From a virus, in the IMG/VR virus record IMGVR_UViG_3300044655_000522, positions 1 through 36,322 of that record: a stretch of DNA of 36,322 nt; one strand, written 5' to 3'. Of this stretch, positions 12,502 to 20,917 are shown in pieces. How positions within the stretch are numbered: the stretch's first letter is position 1; every line of letters starts with the position of its first letter. The position numbers and the translations under genes are program-made. The notes under the pieces were generated by a model, which saw only the letters and a program-made list of their open reading frames with translations, ran no database searches and was not told where the DNA came from.

Positions 12502-13911
12502 ATGGCAATTCTAGATATATTCAAAAGAAAACCGCAGAAAAACGCCAACGAAAGCAATACGCTTTTTGGGCAAACAGCCCTTGGTAATAACATCATTCGC
12601 AATGCAGGTGCGACACAATACGCATCATCTAGCCAATTATTATATGTAACAACATCAAGCGCAAACGAAGCAGGTCGTTTGGTGGATATGTCGGTTTTAA
12701 GCCGCAATTCAACCATAATGTCATGCGTAGGCGTTAAAGCCCGTGCATTAGCGCAATTACCAATCAAAATTATGGCAACAACCGATGATGGTTCATTAGT
12801 TGATGCTTGTTTAAGCAATAAAGTGTCTGCGCGTGATAAGGCAAAAGCCAAATCCGTTCTTGCATTATTGCAAGCACCTAACAACTTTCAAAGCCAATAC
12901 GAATTTTGGTATCAATTCTGTATGTGGTTGGATTTATCGGGCGAAGTCTTTACCGTTCTATGGCGTAAAGACCAAGATAACAGCCAACAAACGCCGCTTG
13001 AAATGTATGTGTTGGATTCAACGCTTATTAGCGCAACAATAACCCCAACACGATACCCAACTTACAGGCTATCAACACCATCATACGGTTTCAGCAAAGA
13101 TGCGCCATTGCAAGCCCATCAAGTTATGCACCTAAAGGAAGCGGCATGGCAAGGTTCGGCAGGTTTTAACAAAGGCATATTAGCCGTTGAATTAGTGTCG
13201 CTTGACCAAGACATTGACCTTTATGCCAACTTTATAATGACAAATGGCGCGAAGCCAAGTGGAATGTTTGTTACAGACCAAGTTATTCCCGACACAAAAT
13301 ACAAGGAAATAGCGGCAAGGCTTAAAGAAGCGTGGTCAAGCATGACAGGTTCACGCCCAACAGACCTAAGTAAGCCCGGTCAATCCATGTTGCTTGATAA
13401 TGGCATGAAATACTTGCCAATTGATATGCTTAACCTGCAAGACGCTGATTGCGCCAACCTTAAAATGCAAACAATGAAACGAATTTGCGGTTTGTTTGGT
13501 GTTCCTGTTGCAATGCTATCTATTGAAGATGGCAAATTTAACAACAGCCAAACAATGCTTGATGAATTTTACAAATCAACAATTTTCCCGATGTTGGTAA
13601 ACATTCAACAAAAACTGAAACAAAGTTTGTTGCAAGGTTATCCAAATCTATGCGTTGAATTTCAAACAGAATCGTTTTTAAACGGTGCGCCGCTTGACCA
13701 AATGAATTATGTGGTAGCAGGTGTCAATAACGGTATATTAACGCCTAATGAAGCGCGTAAATACCTTGGCAGGGCTGAAATTGAGGGCGCAAACGCATTA
13801 AAAGACACAGGTAAACCAACAGGAACAATTGCAGGTAGTTCGCCACAAGATACTGGCGGCGGCGGCAATACATCTAGCGTTGGCAAAACTGGTCAAGCAG
13901 GTAAAGCATAA
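12502..13911 (+). CDS. Portal protein, HK97 family
   Basis: 469 residues. The opening MAILDIFKRKPQKN, the middle GFNKGILAVE and NGAKPSGMF segments, and the FGVPVAMLSIEDGKFNNSQTMLDEFYKSTI region are typical of HK97-type portals, which form the dodecameric channel at one vertex. The end is a Gly/Ser-rich disordered tail. Start after AAAGGATTAAC. The stop overlaps by one base the start of a small gene not usually found here. Confidence 0.9.
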   Translation: MAILDIFKRKPQKNANESNTLFGQTALGNNIIRNAGATQYASSSQLLYVTTSSANEAGRLVDMSVLSRNSTIMSCVGVKARALAQLPIKIMATTDDGSLVDACLSNKVSARDKAKAKSVLALLQAPNNFQSQYEFWYQFCMWLDLSGEVFTVLWRKDQDNSQQTPLEMYVLDSTLISATITPTRYPTYRLSTPSYGFSKDAPLQAHQVMHLKEAAWQGSAGFNKGILAVELVSLDQDIDLYANFIMTNGAKPSGMFVTDQVIPDTKYKEIAARLKEAWSSMTGSRPTDLSKPGQSMLLDNGMKYLPIDMLNLQDADCANLKMQTMKRICGLFGVPVAMLSIEDGKFNNSQTMLDEFYKSTIFPMLVNIQQKLKQSLLQGYPNLCVEFQTESFLNGAPLDQMNYVVAGVNNGILTPNEARKYLGRAEIEGANALKDTGKPTGTIAGSSPQDTGGGGNTSSVGKTGQAGKA

Positions 13912-14045
13912 TGACAAAAAAAGAGTTGAAAGAATTAAGATTATTATTATTAACCGTTCAAATGAAACAAGCGGCAGACAAGCGCGTTACAATGCCGTTT
14001 AAAACAAACGGTATGAAAAACAAAGGGGTTATTATTCATGGCTAA
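13911..14045 (+). CDS. Small basic protein between portal and protease, 44 aa
   Basis: A 44-codon frame starting in a TAATG overlap with the portal stop and ending 8 bases inside the protease gene. The peptide is basic (KKELKELRLLLL at the start, KRVTMPFKTNGMKNKG later). No family recognised; could be a translational bridge that couples portal to protease. Evidence is limited to the tight fit between neighbours. Confidence 0.45.
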   Translation: MTKKELKELRLLLLTVQMKQAADKRVTMPFKTNGMKNKGVIIHG

Positions 14046-14838
14046 AGATGTTAAGTTTTTTTATGAAAGCGAAGTTGCTTTAGGCGTGAGTGCCGATGAA
14101 GCCGAAATGTGCGGAACGATTGAAGCCGTTTTGACAACATGGGGCGCACGCGAGGGCGCAGACGGTAGGCGTTTTAACTATCAACCTGAAGCGTTTAAAG
14201 AATGGGCGGCAGGTTACGCTGAAATGGGCAAACCTTTGCCAATGTATTTCCAACACAACGATGAATCTTTGCCTGTTGGTGAGTGGACTATGTTTGAATT
14301 TGATGATGTAGGCATGACGGGCAAAGGTCGCTTGTTTACCAATACAACTATTGGCAAAGACCTATATACAATTATGAAAGAATCACCAAACATGGTTGGT
14401 GGTGTTTCAGTTGGTGCATACGCCGATGAATATCAAATGGTAAACGCTAATAACGAAGTTATGAACCCACAAGACCCTGCTTATGATGAGGGTTATTTCC
14501 AAATCACTAAAGGTGGTTTGCGCGAAGTGTCAATTGTTATGCACCCAAACAACCCTGAAGCCAATATAAACAAACTTGAAAATGTTTATCGTGCTGACGG
14601 AACAATTAACCTAAAAGAAGTAGAATCTGTCTTGCGTGATGCAGGATTGACAAAGATGCACGCAACCGCCGCATCTAGCATTTTCAACAAAGTAATTAAA
14701 CTGCGTGATGCAGGTAATGAAACCGTTGAAACGCCACCAAATTTGAGTGAATCAGACGCGGCGGTTAATCAAGCGATTCTAGCCGAATTAAACAAGCGTG
14801 AATTGCTTAAACAACTTAATAAACGAATTAAAGGATAA
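14038..14838 (+). CDS. Prohead serine protease (HK97-type, S78-like)
   Basis: 266 residues. Protease domain at about 20-165: H73 in YFQHNDESLPVG, S124 in GGVSVGAYAD, and the closing LREVSIVMHPNNPEA motif, which are the landmarks of HK97-type prohead proteases. It cleaves capsid scaffolding domains during maturation. The C-terminal 80 residues (Glu/Lys-rich) are likely a capsid-interaction or self-cleaved tail. Shine-dalgarno AAAGGGG upstream. Lies directly before the capsid gene that carries the cleavable N-terminal domain. Confidence 0.9.
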   Translation: MAKDVKFFYESEVALGVSADEAEMCGTIEAVLTTWGAREGADGRRFNYQPEAFKEWAAGYAEMGKPLPMYFQHNDESLPVGEWTMFEFDDVGMTGKGRLFTNTTIGKDLYTIMKESPNMVGGVSVGAYADEYQMVNANNEVMNPQDPAYDEGYFQITKGGLREVSIVMHPNNPEANINKLENVYRADGTINLKEVESVLRDAGLTKMHATAASSIFNKVIKLRDAGNETVETPPNLSESDAAVNQAILAELNKRELLKQLNKRIKG

Positions 14839-14841
14839 ATC

Positions 14842-16191
14842 ATGTCAGTTGAAATAATTGAAAAATTAGATGCGATTGAAGCAAATAACATTGCTGAAAT
14901 TGCAAAAGTTACTGAATCAGTAACAGCAAAAGTGGATGCAGTTGAAGCATCTTTTTCTGAAAAAGTAGCGGCTTTAGAAGCAAAAGTGGCTTCTATTAAC
15001 CCTGCACCATCAATCATCAAAATTGAAAAAACAATCCGTGGTGATGTAAACAAAATGGTTAAAGAACAATTAGCCAAATTCCATAAAGGCGATGGTCGCG
15101 TTCAAACTGAATTAAAAATGTTTGAAGATGAAAGCCAATATGCGGCTTACATGAAAGAAGCGTCAGCACTAACAGGCGGCGGTAACAACCAAGGTGGTCG
15201 CACAGCCTATGACCCTGTATTTGCCGCATTGCGTCTTGCTAACCCTTTGCGTGGCATTTGCCGCACAGTAGCAACTGACGGTTCATCATATCAATTCCGT
15301 GTTAAAACAGGTAATGCAGGCGCACAATGGGGCTATGCAATTCAAAACAACGGCGCGGCAACAACTGAAGATACAAGCATTTGGCAAATCGTTCTAAAAG
15401 ATGTCAATGTTCAATTTCCAATCAGAACAGCCGCTTTGGATGACATTGATGGTTTAGAAGCCAATGTTGTTGATGATATGCTTGCCGAGTTTGCACAAAC
15501 TGAAGCGCAATCAATGATTTCAAACAACGACCAATCAGGTTCAGGCACAACAGTTGCAACTGGTGGTGCTGACGGCTTGCGCGGTTTAGACCAATATGCA
15601 GGTGCTAATTCAACTTACACAGGTGGCACAACATCAACAGCCGCTTTTGGTTCTTCAGGCACAGGTTCAGCAACAGGTTTACATTCACTTGCCACCTATG
15701 ACCAATTAACAACCAACGGCAATACTGTTGGCGCAAACAACATCGTTTATAAAGATGTAATTAACTTTATCTACGCTTTGCCACAACAATACTGGACAGA
15801 ATCAGCAAAATTTGTTGTTTCACCAATCTTGTTACAAGCAATCCGTGGTTTGGTAGATTCACAAGGTCGCCCAATTTATGTTGATGGTTTATCACGCAAC
15901 GATGGCATTGTTGGTTCATTGTTAGGTTTTGATGTTGTTGTTAATAAATACTTAGACACACCATCACAAACTGCAACAGGCGCGGCAGGCACAGTTAGCA
16001 AATATCCAATGTTCTTTGGTGATTGGGATAAGTTCTACACAATCATTGACCGTTTGAACATGGTATTACGCCGTTACGACCAAACATTGCCCGGCTTTAT
16101 CACTTTCTTTGGTGAAAAACGCTTGGCAACATCTGTTCGCGACCCATTTGCAGGTGTGCGTTACCGTTCTACTGGCACAGCAAACGCTTAA
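14842..16191 (+). CDS. Major capsid protein 1, HK97 fold, with N-terminal scaffolding (delta) domain
   Basis: 449 residues. Residues about 3-52 form a coiled coil (EIIEKLDAIEANNIAEIAK and repeats), followed by a linker: a delta-type domain that the protease should remove. The mature shell part starts near residue 107 (ASALTGGGNNQGGRT) and shows typical features: GGRT arm, IWQIVLKDVNVQFPIR strand, NDQSGS loop, and the end DQTLPGFITFFGEKRLATSVRDPFAGVRY. Strong start after AAAGGATAAATC. A transcription terminator directly follows, and the next gene is a full-length paralogue lacking the coiled coil. Confidence 0.93.
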   Translation: MSVEIIEKLDAIEANNIAEIAKVTESVTAKVDAVEASFSEKVAALEAKVASINPAPSIIKIEKTIRGDVNKMVKEQLAKFHKGDGRVQTELKMFEDESQYAAYMKEASALTGGGNNQGGRTAYDPVFAALRLANPLRGICRTVATDGSSYQFRVKTGNAGAQWGYAIQNNGAATTEDTSIWQIVLKDVNVQFPIRTAALDDIDGLEANVVDDMLAEFAQTEAQSMISNNDQSGSGTTVATGGADGLRGLDQYAGANSTYTGGTTSTAAFGSSGTGSATGLHSLATYDQLTTNGNTVGANNIVYKDVINFIYALPQQYWTESAKFVVSPILLQAIRGLVDSQGRPIYVDGLSRNDGIVGSLLGFDVVVNKYLDTPSQTATGAAGTVSKYPMFFGDWDKFYTIIDRLNMVLRRYDQTLPGFITFFGEKRLATSVRDPFAGVRYRSTGTANA

Positions 16192-16200
16192 TACGGGTTA

Positions 16201-16234
16201 GGGATGGTGGCAAAAGTTGCCATCCCTTTTTTTT
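16201..16234 (+). terminator. Intrinsic terminator after capsid gene 1
   Basis: GGGA and TGGCAA (16201-16213, with a 3-base bulge) pair with TTGCCA and TCCC (16217-16226) around a 3-base loop, followed by eight T (16227-16234). This is a good rho-independent terminator. Because essential genes continue downstream in the same direction, it must be leaky or followed by a new promoter; it would reduce message for the second capsid gene. Confidence 0.85.
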
Positions 16235-16253
16235 ACCTAAAGGACATACCAAA

Positions 16254-17291
16254 ATGAAAATCGCTGAAAGAGTTTTAGACGGCATTAAAACCGCCTTAAT
16301 TGATGGTGAAGCCACCGTTAATTTAAAAGTTGATGAAGCAAGCGCGATTACTGGAAGCGGTTCAAATGTTGGTGGTCGCACCTATTTTGACGATGCTTTT
16401 GCCGCCGCGCGTTATGCCAACCCATTTCGTATGGGCGCACGACAAATAACAGCAATGGAATCAGACATACAATTTGTTGCCAAAACTGGTAATGCCGCAG
16501 ATGCAACAGACCCTTGGGGTTACGCAGTTAATCCTAATAGCGGTTCACCTAATATAAACACAAGCATTTGGCAGTTGCCAATGCGTGCTATATCAGCGCA
16601 GTTGCCAATTCGTAGCGCAGTTTTAAGCGATGTAAACGGCTTGGAATTGGAAATTGTTGAAGATTTAGCCTTTGAATTTAGTCAAATTGAAGCCGCATCA
16701 ATGGCAGTTAATGATGACCAATCAGGTTCAACAACCACCGTAACAGGCGCAGAAAATGGCTTGCGTGGTTTGACATCTTATACAACTAGCACATCCGCCG
16801 CCGCATTTGGCACAAGTGGAACGGCTATTACTAACGGCATACACACAGTTTTGACCGTTGAAGCAAGCGTAACAACACCAACCTATGACAGCATTGCCAA
16901 TGTTGCAAGCGCGTTGCCTGCACAGTATTGGTCAATGCCAACAACAGCATGGCACATTCACCCAACTTTAATTGCATCTTTACGCAAATTAAAAAGTTCA
17001 ACAGGTGGTTCGCCAATGTTTATTGAAGCAGGTAATGAAGATGGTGCGGCAGTTGGTTTTATGTTTGGTTTCCCTGTTATCCCTAATCCTTATTTGGATG
17101 CACCTGCGGTTGGCGCAATCCCATTAGTATTAGCAAATTGGGATAGGTTCTTAACTATTGCCGATGCTGAAACAATGAACATCAAACGCTTTGACCAAAC
17201 GCAAGCAGGTTTTGTAACGATTTATGCTGAAATGCGTATGGCATCTTCTATTCGGGATGTATTTGCAGGCGTTTACTTGAAAGGCGTTTAA
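16254..17291 (+). CDS. Second major capsid protein, paralogue without scaffolding domain
   Basis: 345 residues, collinear with capsid protein 1 from its residue 29 to the end. Shared landmarks: ASAITGSGSNVGGRT (versus ASALTGGGNNQGGRT), the KTGNA loop, TSIWQLPMRAISAQLPIRSAVL, the NDDQSGS-TTT loop, ENGLRGL, the ALPAQYW motif, NWDRF, and the end DQTQAGFVTIYAEMRMASSIRDVFAGVYLKG. It lacks the 80-residue coiled coil; its N-terminus is a 28-residue arm (MKIAERVLDGIKTALIDGEA). It has its own shine-dalgarno (AAAGGA). Likely co-assembles with protein 1, perhaps at pentamers or other special positions. Confidence 0.9.
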   Translation: MKIAERVLDGIKTALIDGEATVNLKVDEASAITGSGSNVGGRTYFDDAFAAARYANPFRMGARQITAMESDIQFVAKTGNAADATDPWGYAVNPNSGSPNINTSIWQLPMRAISAQLPIRSAVLSDVNGLELEIVEDLAFEFSQIEAASMAVNDDQSGSTTTVTGAENGLRGLTSYTTSTSAAAFGTSGTAITNGIHTVLTVEASVTTPTYDSIANVASALPAQYWSMPTTAWHIHPTLIASLRKLKSSTGGSPMFIEAGNEDGAAVGFMFGFPVIPNPYLDAPAVGAIPLVLANWDRFLTIADAETMNIKRFDQTQAGFVTIYAEMRMASSIRDVFAGVYLKGV

Positions 17292-17293
17292 TT

Positions 17294-17944
17294 ATGGCGG
17301 TGAACAACATTAGCGGTGTAGTAAATCTTGCGCCAACGCGCAACCCATTTAACTATGATAAGGTTGTTCAAACAAGCCGCGATTTACAAACACAATGGCT
17401 AACACTTGATGAAATTACCAATCAATTAAACTTGTTTGGCGATGAATCACAAGATAGTTATTTAAGTGATTTAGAAGTTGCGGTGCGGATGCACATTGAA
17501 GATTATTTGGGCTTACCAATTTTTAATCAGTCTTATACTGTTTATTATGGCGCGTCTGCATTATACGGAACGCCATTAACATTGGATTTGCCTGAAGTTT
17601 CACAAAACGGCGTAACAATAAACAGCGTTAAGTATTATAGCGATGCAAGCCCACCTGTTTTAACAACAGTTGCGGCTAATACATATTTTTATGATGTTAC
17701 AGGTAACAAAGTCATTTTAAATGATTTGCCAACTGACCTTAATACATTTATGACATCGCCTGTTGTTTGTAATTACACAATCAACTCAAGTATATTGGCG
17801 CAATATCCTGTTATTAAACAAGCAGGCTTGCTATTGCTTACACATCTATATAACAATAGAAGTGAAACAACAGCAGGGGCTTTGCAAAGAATACCGTTTG
17901 GGGTGGATGTATTGCTAAGGCAATATAAACCGCTTGTGATGTAA
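17294..17944 (+). CDS. Head-tail connector (gp6-like adaptor)
   Basis: 216 residues. The helical start (WLTLDEITNQLNLFGDES..., then LSDLEVAVRMHIEDYLGLPI) and the later region with QAGLLLLTHLYNNRS match phage gp6/phiE125 gp8-like connectors that sit below the portal. A beta insertion with tyrosines lies between. It follows the second capsid gene by 2 bases and precedes a head-closure gene. Confidence 0.8.
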   Translation: MAVNNISGVVNLAPTRNPFNYDKVVQTSRDLQTQWLTLDEITNQLNLFGDESQDSYLSDLEVAVRMHIEDYLGLPIFNQSYTVYYGASALYGTPLTLDLPEVSQNGVTINSVKYYSDASPPVLTTVAANTYFYDVTGNKVILNDLPTDLNTFMTSPVVCNYTINSSILAQYPVIKQAGLLLLTHLYNNRSETTAGALQRIPFGVDVLLRQYKPLVM

Positions 17945-17948
17945 TTCT

Positions 17949-18293
17949 ATGGCTATTGCACGCTTTGAAAATGTAAACATTAACACGCTTAGTTTTGGTG
18001 TTGATAGTTTTGGCGAATATACAACAACCACAACACTTTGGTTCGTTGGTCGCCCATTAGTTTCCGAAGTTAAAAATTCGGTTGCTATTACTGACCGTTA
18101 TCGCGTTTATTCAGATTTGATTACATTCAAATTTAATTACACGCCTAACATGAAAACTATTGCAGACACACAAAACAATTATAGCGTTACTTGGCGCGGT
18201 AATGAATGGCGAATAACCGATGTTATTGAAAGCAATGATAGAATGTCAGTTACTTTAATGTGTTACCGTTCTGACCCTGCTACAAAGGCTTAA
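17949..18293 (+). CDS. Head-closure / head-tail joining protein (SPP1 gp16-like)
   Basis: 114 residues, mainly beta. The pattern RYRVYSDLITFKFNYTP followed by WRGNEWRITDVIESNDRMSVTLMCYRSD is the typical ending of phage head-tail joining proteins (a beta barrel that plugs the channel). Size and position between connector and tail terminator fit. No clear shine-dalgarno, only 4 bases after the previous stop, so probably coupled. Confidence 0.8.
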   Translation: MAIARFENVNINTLSFGVDSFGEYTTTTTLWFVGRPLVSEVKNSVAITDRYRVYSDLITFKFNYTPNMKTIADTQNNYSVTWRGNEWRITDVIESNDRMSVTLMCYRSDPATKA

Positions 18294-18294
18294 C

Positions 18295-18711
18295 ATGACA
18301 ACGCAAAACAATGTAAGCAACTATGCAAAGGCAATACAGGCACAATTAACAAGCATTGCAACGCCTGTTCCTGTCTATGCTAGTTTTAACCGCAATTGGG
18401 CAACTGAAACAAAGTTTATAACATGGCAGTTAAGGGATGTTCATCAACCCGTTTACACAGGCATTTATCAGAATAACAAAGGTGCAGATTCACCCATATT
18501 TCAGATAAGCGTTTTTACAACAAACATGGCGGATGGTTTTAATCTGTCAAATACAATAATACAAGCATTGCATGGCTATGCAGGGCAATTTGGTGGCGTT
18601 ACAGGTTTCCAAATTTCCAAAGCCGATGTGAATTGGTTATATAATAGTTATGACAACGACATCGGTTTGCATGGTGTTTATATGGATTGCACAATTTATA
18701 TTCCATCATAA
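18295..18711 (+). CDS. Tail terminator / tail completion protein (DUF3168-like)
   Basis: 138 residues. Pattern: short N-terminal helix (ISNYAKAIQAQL-like), VPVYASFNRNWATETKFITWQL, then SPIFQISVFTTNMADGFNLSNTIIQAL and a final beta strand pair ending GVYMDCTIYIPS. This alpha/beta arrangement and its position before the tail tube gene fit the tail terminator that caps the tube. It starts 1 base after the previous stop. Confidence 0.7.
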   Translation: MTTQNNVSNYAKAIQAQLTSIATPVPVYASFNRNWATETKFITWQLRDVHQPVYTGIYQNNKGADSPIFQISVFTTNMADGFNLSNTIIQALHGYAGQFGGVTGFQISKADVNWLYNSYDNDIGLHGVYMDCTIYIPS

Positions 18712-18748
18712 GATACGATTTTTTTAATTTTAATGAGGATTTTCAATC

Positions 18749-19243
18749 ATGGCATTACCAAATAAAGTATTACCCGGCTTTTCCGCAACCCTATATTGCC
18801 AACCAACAACAACCCCAACACCTTTAACGGTAGCGGCTTTATCAACTGTTGCGACTGTTGCCGCCCTTGCTATTCCTGCCAATGTTATTCCTGTTGAAAA
18901 CATTCCTGCGTTTGGCATGGATGATGCTGTTGCTTCATTCGGTGTTGCAGGTTCACGCCAAGGCGACAAAATACCCGTGCAAAATGCACCAACATCAATG
19001 TCAATAACTGCGGCATGGAATCCTGCCGACACACAATTATTGCTAATCCGTGGCGATGCTTATTCAGGCACAGTTGATAGAACATTTATCATTTCCGCAA
19101 CCGATGGCACAGGCATTGTTTACTATGCGTTCAATGGTCGCGTAGGTAATTTCCAAATTGATTCTGCCGTTGGTGCTGAAGCGAAATGTATGTTTACCAT
19201 CCATCCGCGTGGCAACCAATACGGTTGGTCAAACAACGCTTAA
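18749..19243 (+). CDS. Major tail tube protein
   Basis: 164 residues, beta-rich with a Pro/Thr-rich N-terminal part (QPTTTPTPLTVAALSTVATVAALA) and a C-terminal sandwich (TAAWNPADTQLLLIRGDAYSGTVDRTFII, then AFNGRVGNF and the end AKCMFTIHPRGNQYGW). The WNP/LLxxRGDAYSGT-like pattern and the location between tail terminator and chaperones identify it as the tube subunit. Like the capsid gene it is followed by a terminator, as expected for an abundantly made protein. Start after GAGGA. Confidence 0.85.
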   Translation: MALPNKVLPGFSATLYCQPTTTPTPLTVAALSTVATVAALAIPANVIPVENIPAFGMDDAVASFGVAGSRQGDKIPVQNAPTSMSITAAWNPADTQLLLIRGDAYSGTVDRTFIISATDGTGIVYYAFNGRVGNFQIDSAVGAEAKCMFTIHPRGNQYGWSNNA

Positions 19244-19246
19244 TAA

Positions 19247-19273
19247 AACAGCCCCGAAAGGGGTTGTTCTTTT
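19247..19273 (+). terminator. Intrinsic terminator after the tail tube gene
   Basis: AACAGCCCC (19247-19255) and GGGGTTGTT (19260-19268) pair (one G-T wobble) around a GAAA tetraloop, followed by CTTTTA. A stable rho-independent terminator with a short U-tract, placed 4 bases after the tube gene's stop. Confidence 0.8.
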
Positions 19274-19285
19274 ATAGGATAAGAT

Positions 19286-19507
19286 ATGGAAATTAAATCG
19301 CAGAATGACCTGCTTGGGTTTCTGATAACGCAAGCAGGAAGTGGGCAAAAAAACTGGTTTGGCTTTGCACAGCAACGCTTGACAGGTATTAACTTGGCGC
19401 ATGAAATTGCCGCTAATCACGCTGATAAAATGTCGCCCGATGAAGTAGTGGATTATGTTGTTTCATTAAACAACAACATTTATCAAAAGTTAATTAAGGC
19501 TGACTAA
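19286..19507 (+). CDS. Small tail-module protein of unknown role, 73 aa
   Basis: 73 residues, helical (SQNDLLGFLITQAGSGQKNWFGFAQQRLTGINLAHEIAANHADKM). Shine-dalgarno AGGATAAG upstream of the ATG at 19286, right after the tube terminator. It overlaps the next gene's start by 1 base. I do not recognise it; the position after the tube gene suggests tail assembly. Confidence 0.65.
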   Translation: MEIKSQNDLLGFLITQAGSGQKNWFGFAQQRLTGINLAHEIAANHADKMSPDEVVDYVVSLNNNIYQKLIKAD

Positions 19508-20082
19508 TGGAAACTAAGTTTCACATTACAGGAATGAAAGAAACGCTTGATGCTTTCCAATTATTTCAAAACGAAATTGGCGACAAAAATGCGCGTTCTA
19601 AAATTTTAATTCCTGCCGTTAAAATGGCAATGACACCTGTTTTAAGGGCGGCACAAGCGCGTGCAAGTTCTAACGAAACAGGTATGCTAGAAAATTCATT
19701 AGTTATAACAGGCAGACGACCAACATCAAGGGATAAAAAATCCCAATATGTTACCAATACTGATTCTGTTGTTGCTTATGTAATAACCAAACCAATTCCA
19801 CGCGCAGTAAAAAAGAAGTTTCATGCCGCATACCATGAAAGCGGAAACAGTATGTCTGATAAAAAAACATACAGAAAAGAAGCCAAAAAGTATTATGAAA
19901 GCAAAGGCATTTTTTATGACGCAAGGGCAGTTGCAAATGAATTTGGCACAGCCAATAGACCTGCAAAACCTTTTTTAAGAAACAGTTTAGAAAACAATGT
20001 TAAAGATGTAACAGATTTATTAAAAATTACGCTTGACCAAAAAATGCGTGAATATGCACAAAAGAATTTTAACAAAACATAA
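19507..20082 (+). CDS. HK97 gp10-like tail/neck protein
   Basis: 191 residues. N-terminal part (MKETLDAFQLFQNEIGDKNARSKIL...AVKMAMTPVLRAAQARA) and the end ANEFGTANRPAKPFLRNSLENN are the hallmarks of the HK97-gp10 family, thought to join head and tail or be a minor tail component. In many phages this gene sits before the tail tube gene; here it is after it. The middle is Lys-rich and longer than usual. Confidence 0.8.
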   Translation: METKFHITGMKETLDAFQLFQNEIGDKNARSKILIPAVKMAMTPVLRAAQARASSNETGMLENSLVITGRRPTSRDKKSQYVTNTDSVVAYVITKPIPRAVKKKFHAAYHESGNSMSDKKTYRKEAKKYYESKGIFYDARAVANEFGTANRPAKPFLRNSLENNVKDVTDLLKITLDQKMREYAQKNFNKT

Positions 20083-20093
20083 AAGGATAAAAC

Positions 20094-20573
20094 ATGAGTA
20101 AGTTAAGCAATGCTTTAGGCAGTAAGTATCAAGAACATAAATTATCAATTTTAACGCGAACATTTGTAATGGGCGACCATACATTTAAAGTTAGAGTTCC
20201 AAGTTCGGGTGAAATAGATGCAATTTTTGCTTATTACAAAAACCCAAACGCCGATGATGTTGAAAAGATATTTCAACAAATAACTGAAAACTTGCGTAAC
20301 AGCAAAGACAATAAAGCCGATGGCGTTGAATTTACCGATGATGATGTTGTAGTTGATGGGCGGTCAATGCGCGAAACAGCAAAGACAAAAGCAGGCGTTC
20401 AGCATGGGATTGTTGAATATATGAAATTGCTTATACCTGAAACTGGCGAAACGCTTGAAGATTTAACTTATGCAGACATTGAAGAAGATTTTCCGTTTGC
20501 GGTGCAACTGCAATTCCTAGATAAAATTAGGGAAACAATCAGCACCGACTATAAGGAAACGCGTCAAAAGTAA
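20094..20573 (+). CDS. Tail assembly chaperone, upstream frame (gpG-like)
   Basis: 159 residues. FVMGDHTFKVRVPSSGEIDAIFAYYK resembles the start of tail assembly chaperones, which coat the tape measure during tail building. The gene ends CAA AAG TAA. The -1 frame is open from 20555 across this stop into the next gene, and a slip on the Lys codon would fuse the two products, as in lambda G and G-T. Shine-dalgarno AAAAGGATAAA present. Confidence 0.7.
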   Translation: MSKLSNALGSKYQEHKLSILTRTFVMGDHTFKVRVPSSGEIDAIFAYYKNPNADDVEKIFQQITENLRNSKDNKADGVEFTDDDVVVDGRSMRETAKTKAGVQHGIVEYMKLLIPETGETLEDLTYADIEEDFPFAVQLQFLDKIRETISTDYKETRQK

Positions 20574-20914
20574 TAGGTTCGTTAAGAACGCAAGTTAAAG
20601 CGGCAATGATTTTTAACGGACACACGCAAGATAGTATTGCCGAAATTGATGAAATAACAATGAATGAAATAACGGTTATGTATGCCGATGGGATAATAGG
20701 CAACAAAGCCATACTGCAAAACAACGCAAGTTTAACGGCAGGCGTTTTTAATTATTTAAGGGGTGCTAACACGCCACCTTATACTGTAAAATCAATACTT
20801 GGTAGCAGTTACGCTTATATTTATGATGATGTTGAAATGCCTGCAAATGACAGTCTGTTGTTGTATATGTCGCAAGCGCAAGGATTTGATATAAGCAAGT
20901 TTAAAAAGGGTTAA
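20574..20914 (+). CDS. Tail assembly chaperone, downstream frame (T-like, probably expressed by -1 frameshift)
   Basis: The frame is open from 20555; the first ATG is at 20606 (102 codons) but has no shine-dalgarno. Read by a -1 shift from the upstream gene it gives IGSLRTQVKAAMIFNGHTQ directly before the ATG-encoded part (DSIAEIDEITMNEITVMYADG), a continuous helical pattern. This matches the short second chaperone frame of siphophages. It is followed, 3 bases later, by the tape measure gene, as expected. Confidence 0.65.
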
Positions 20915-20917
20915 AAA

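Noticed and set aside
12342-12884. Minus-strand 180-codon frame across terminase/portal junction
   Set aside because: Antisense to two certain genes; such long antisense frames arise here from the codon usage of the plus strand.
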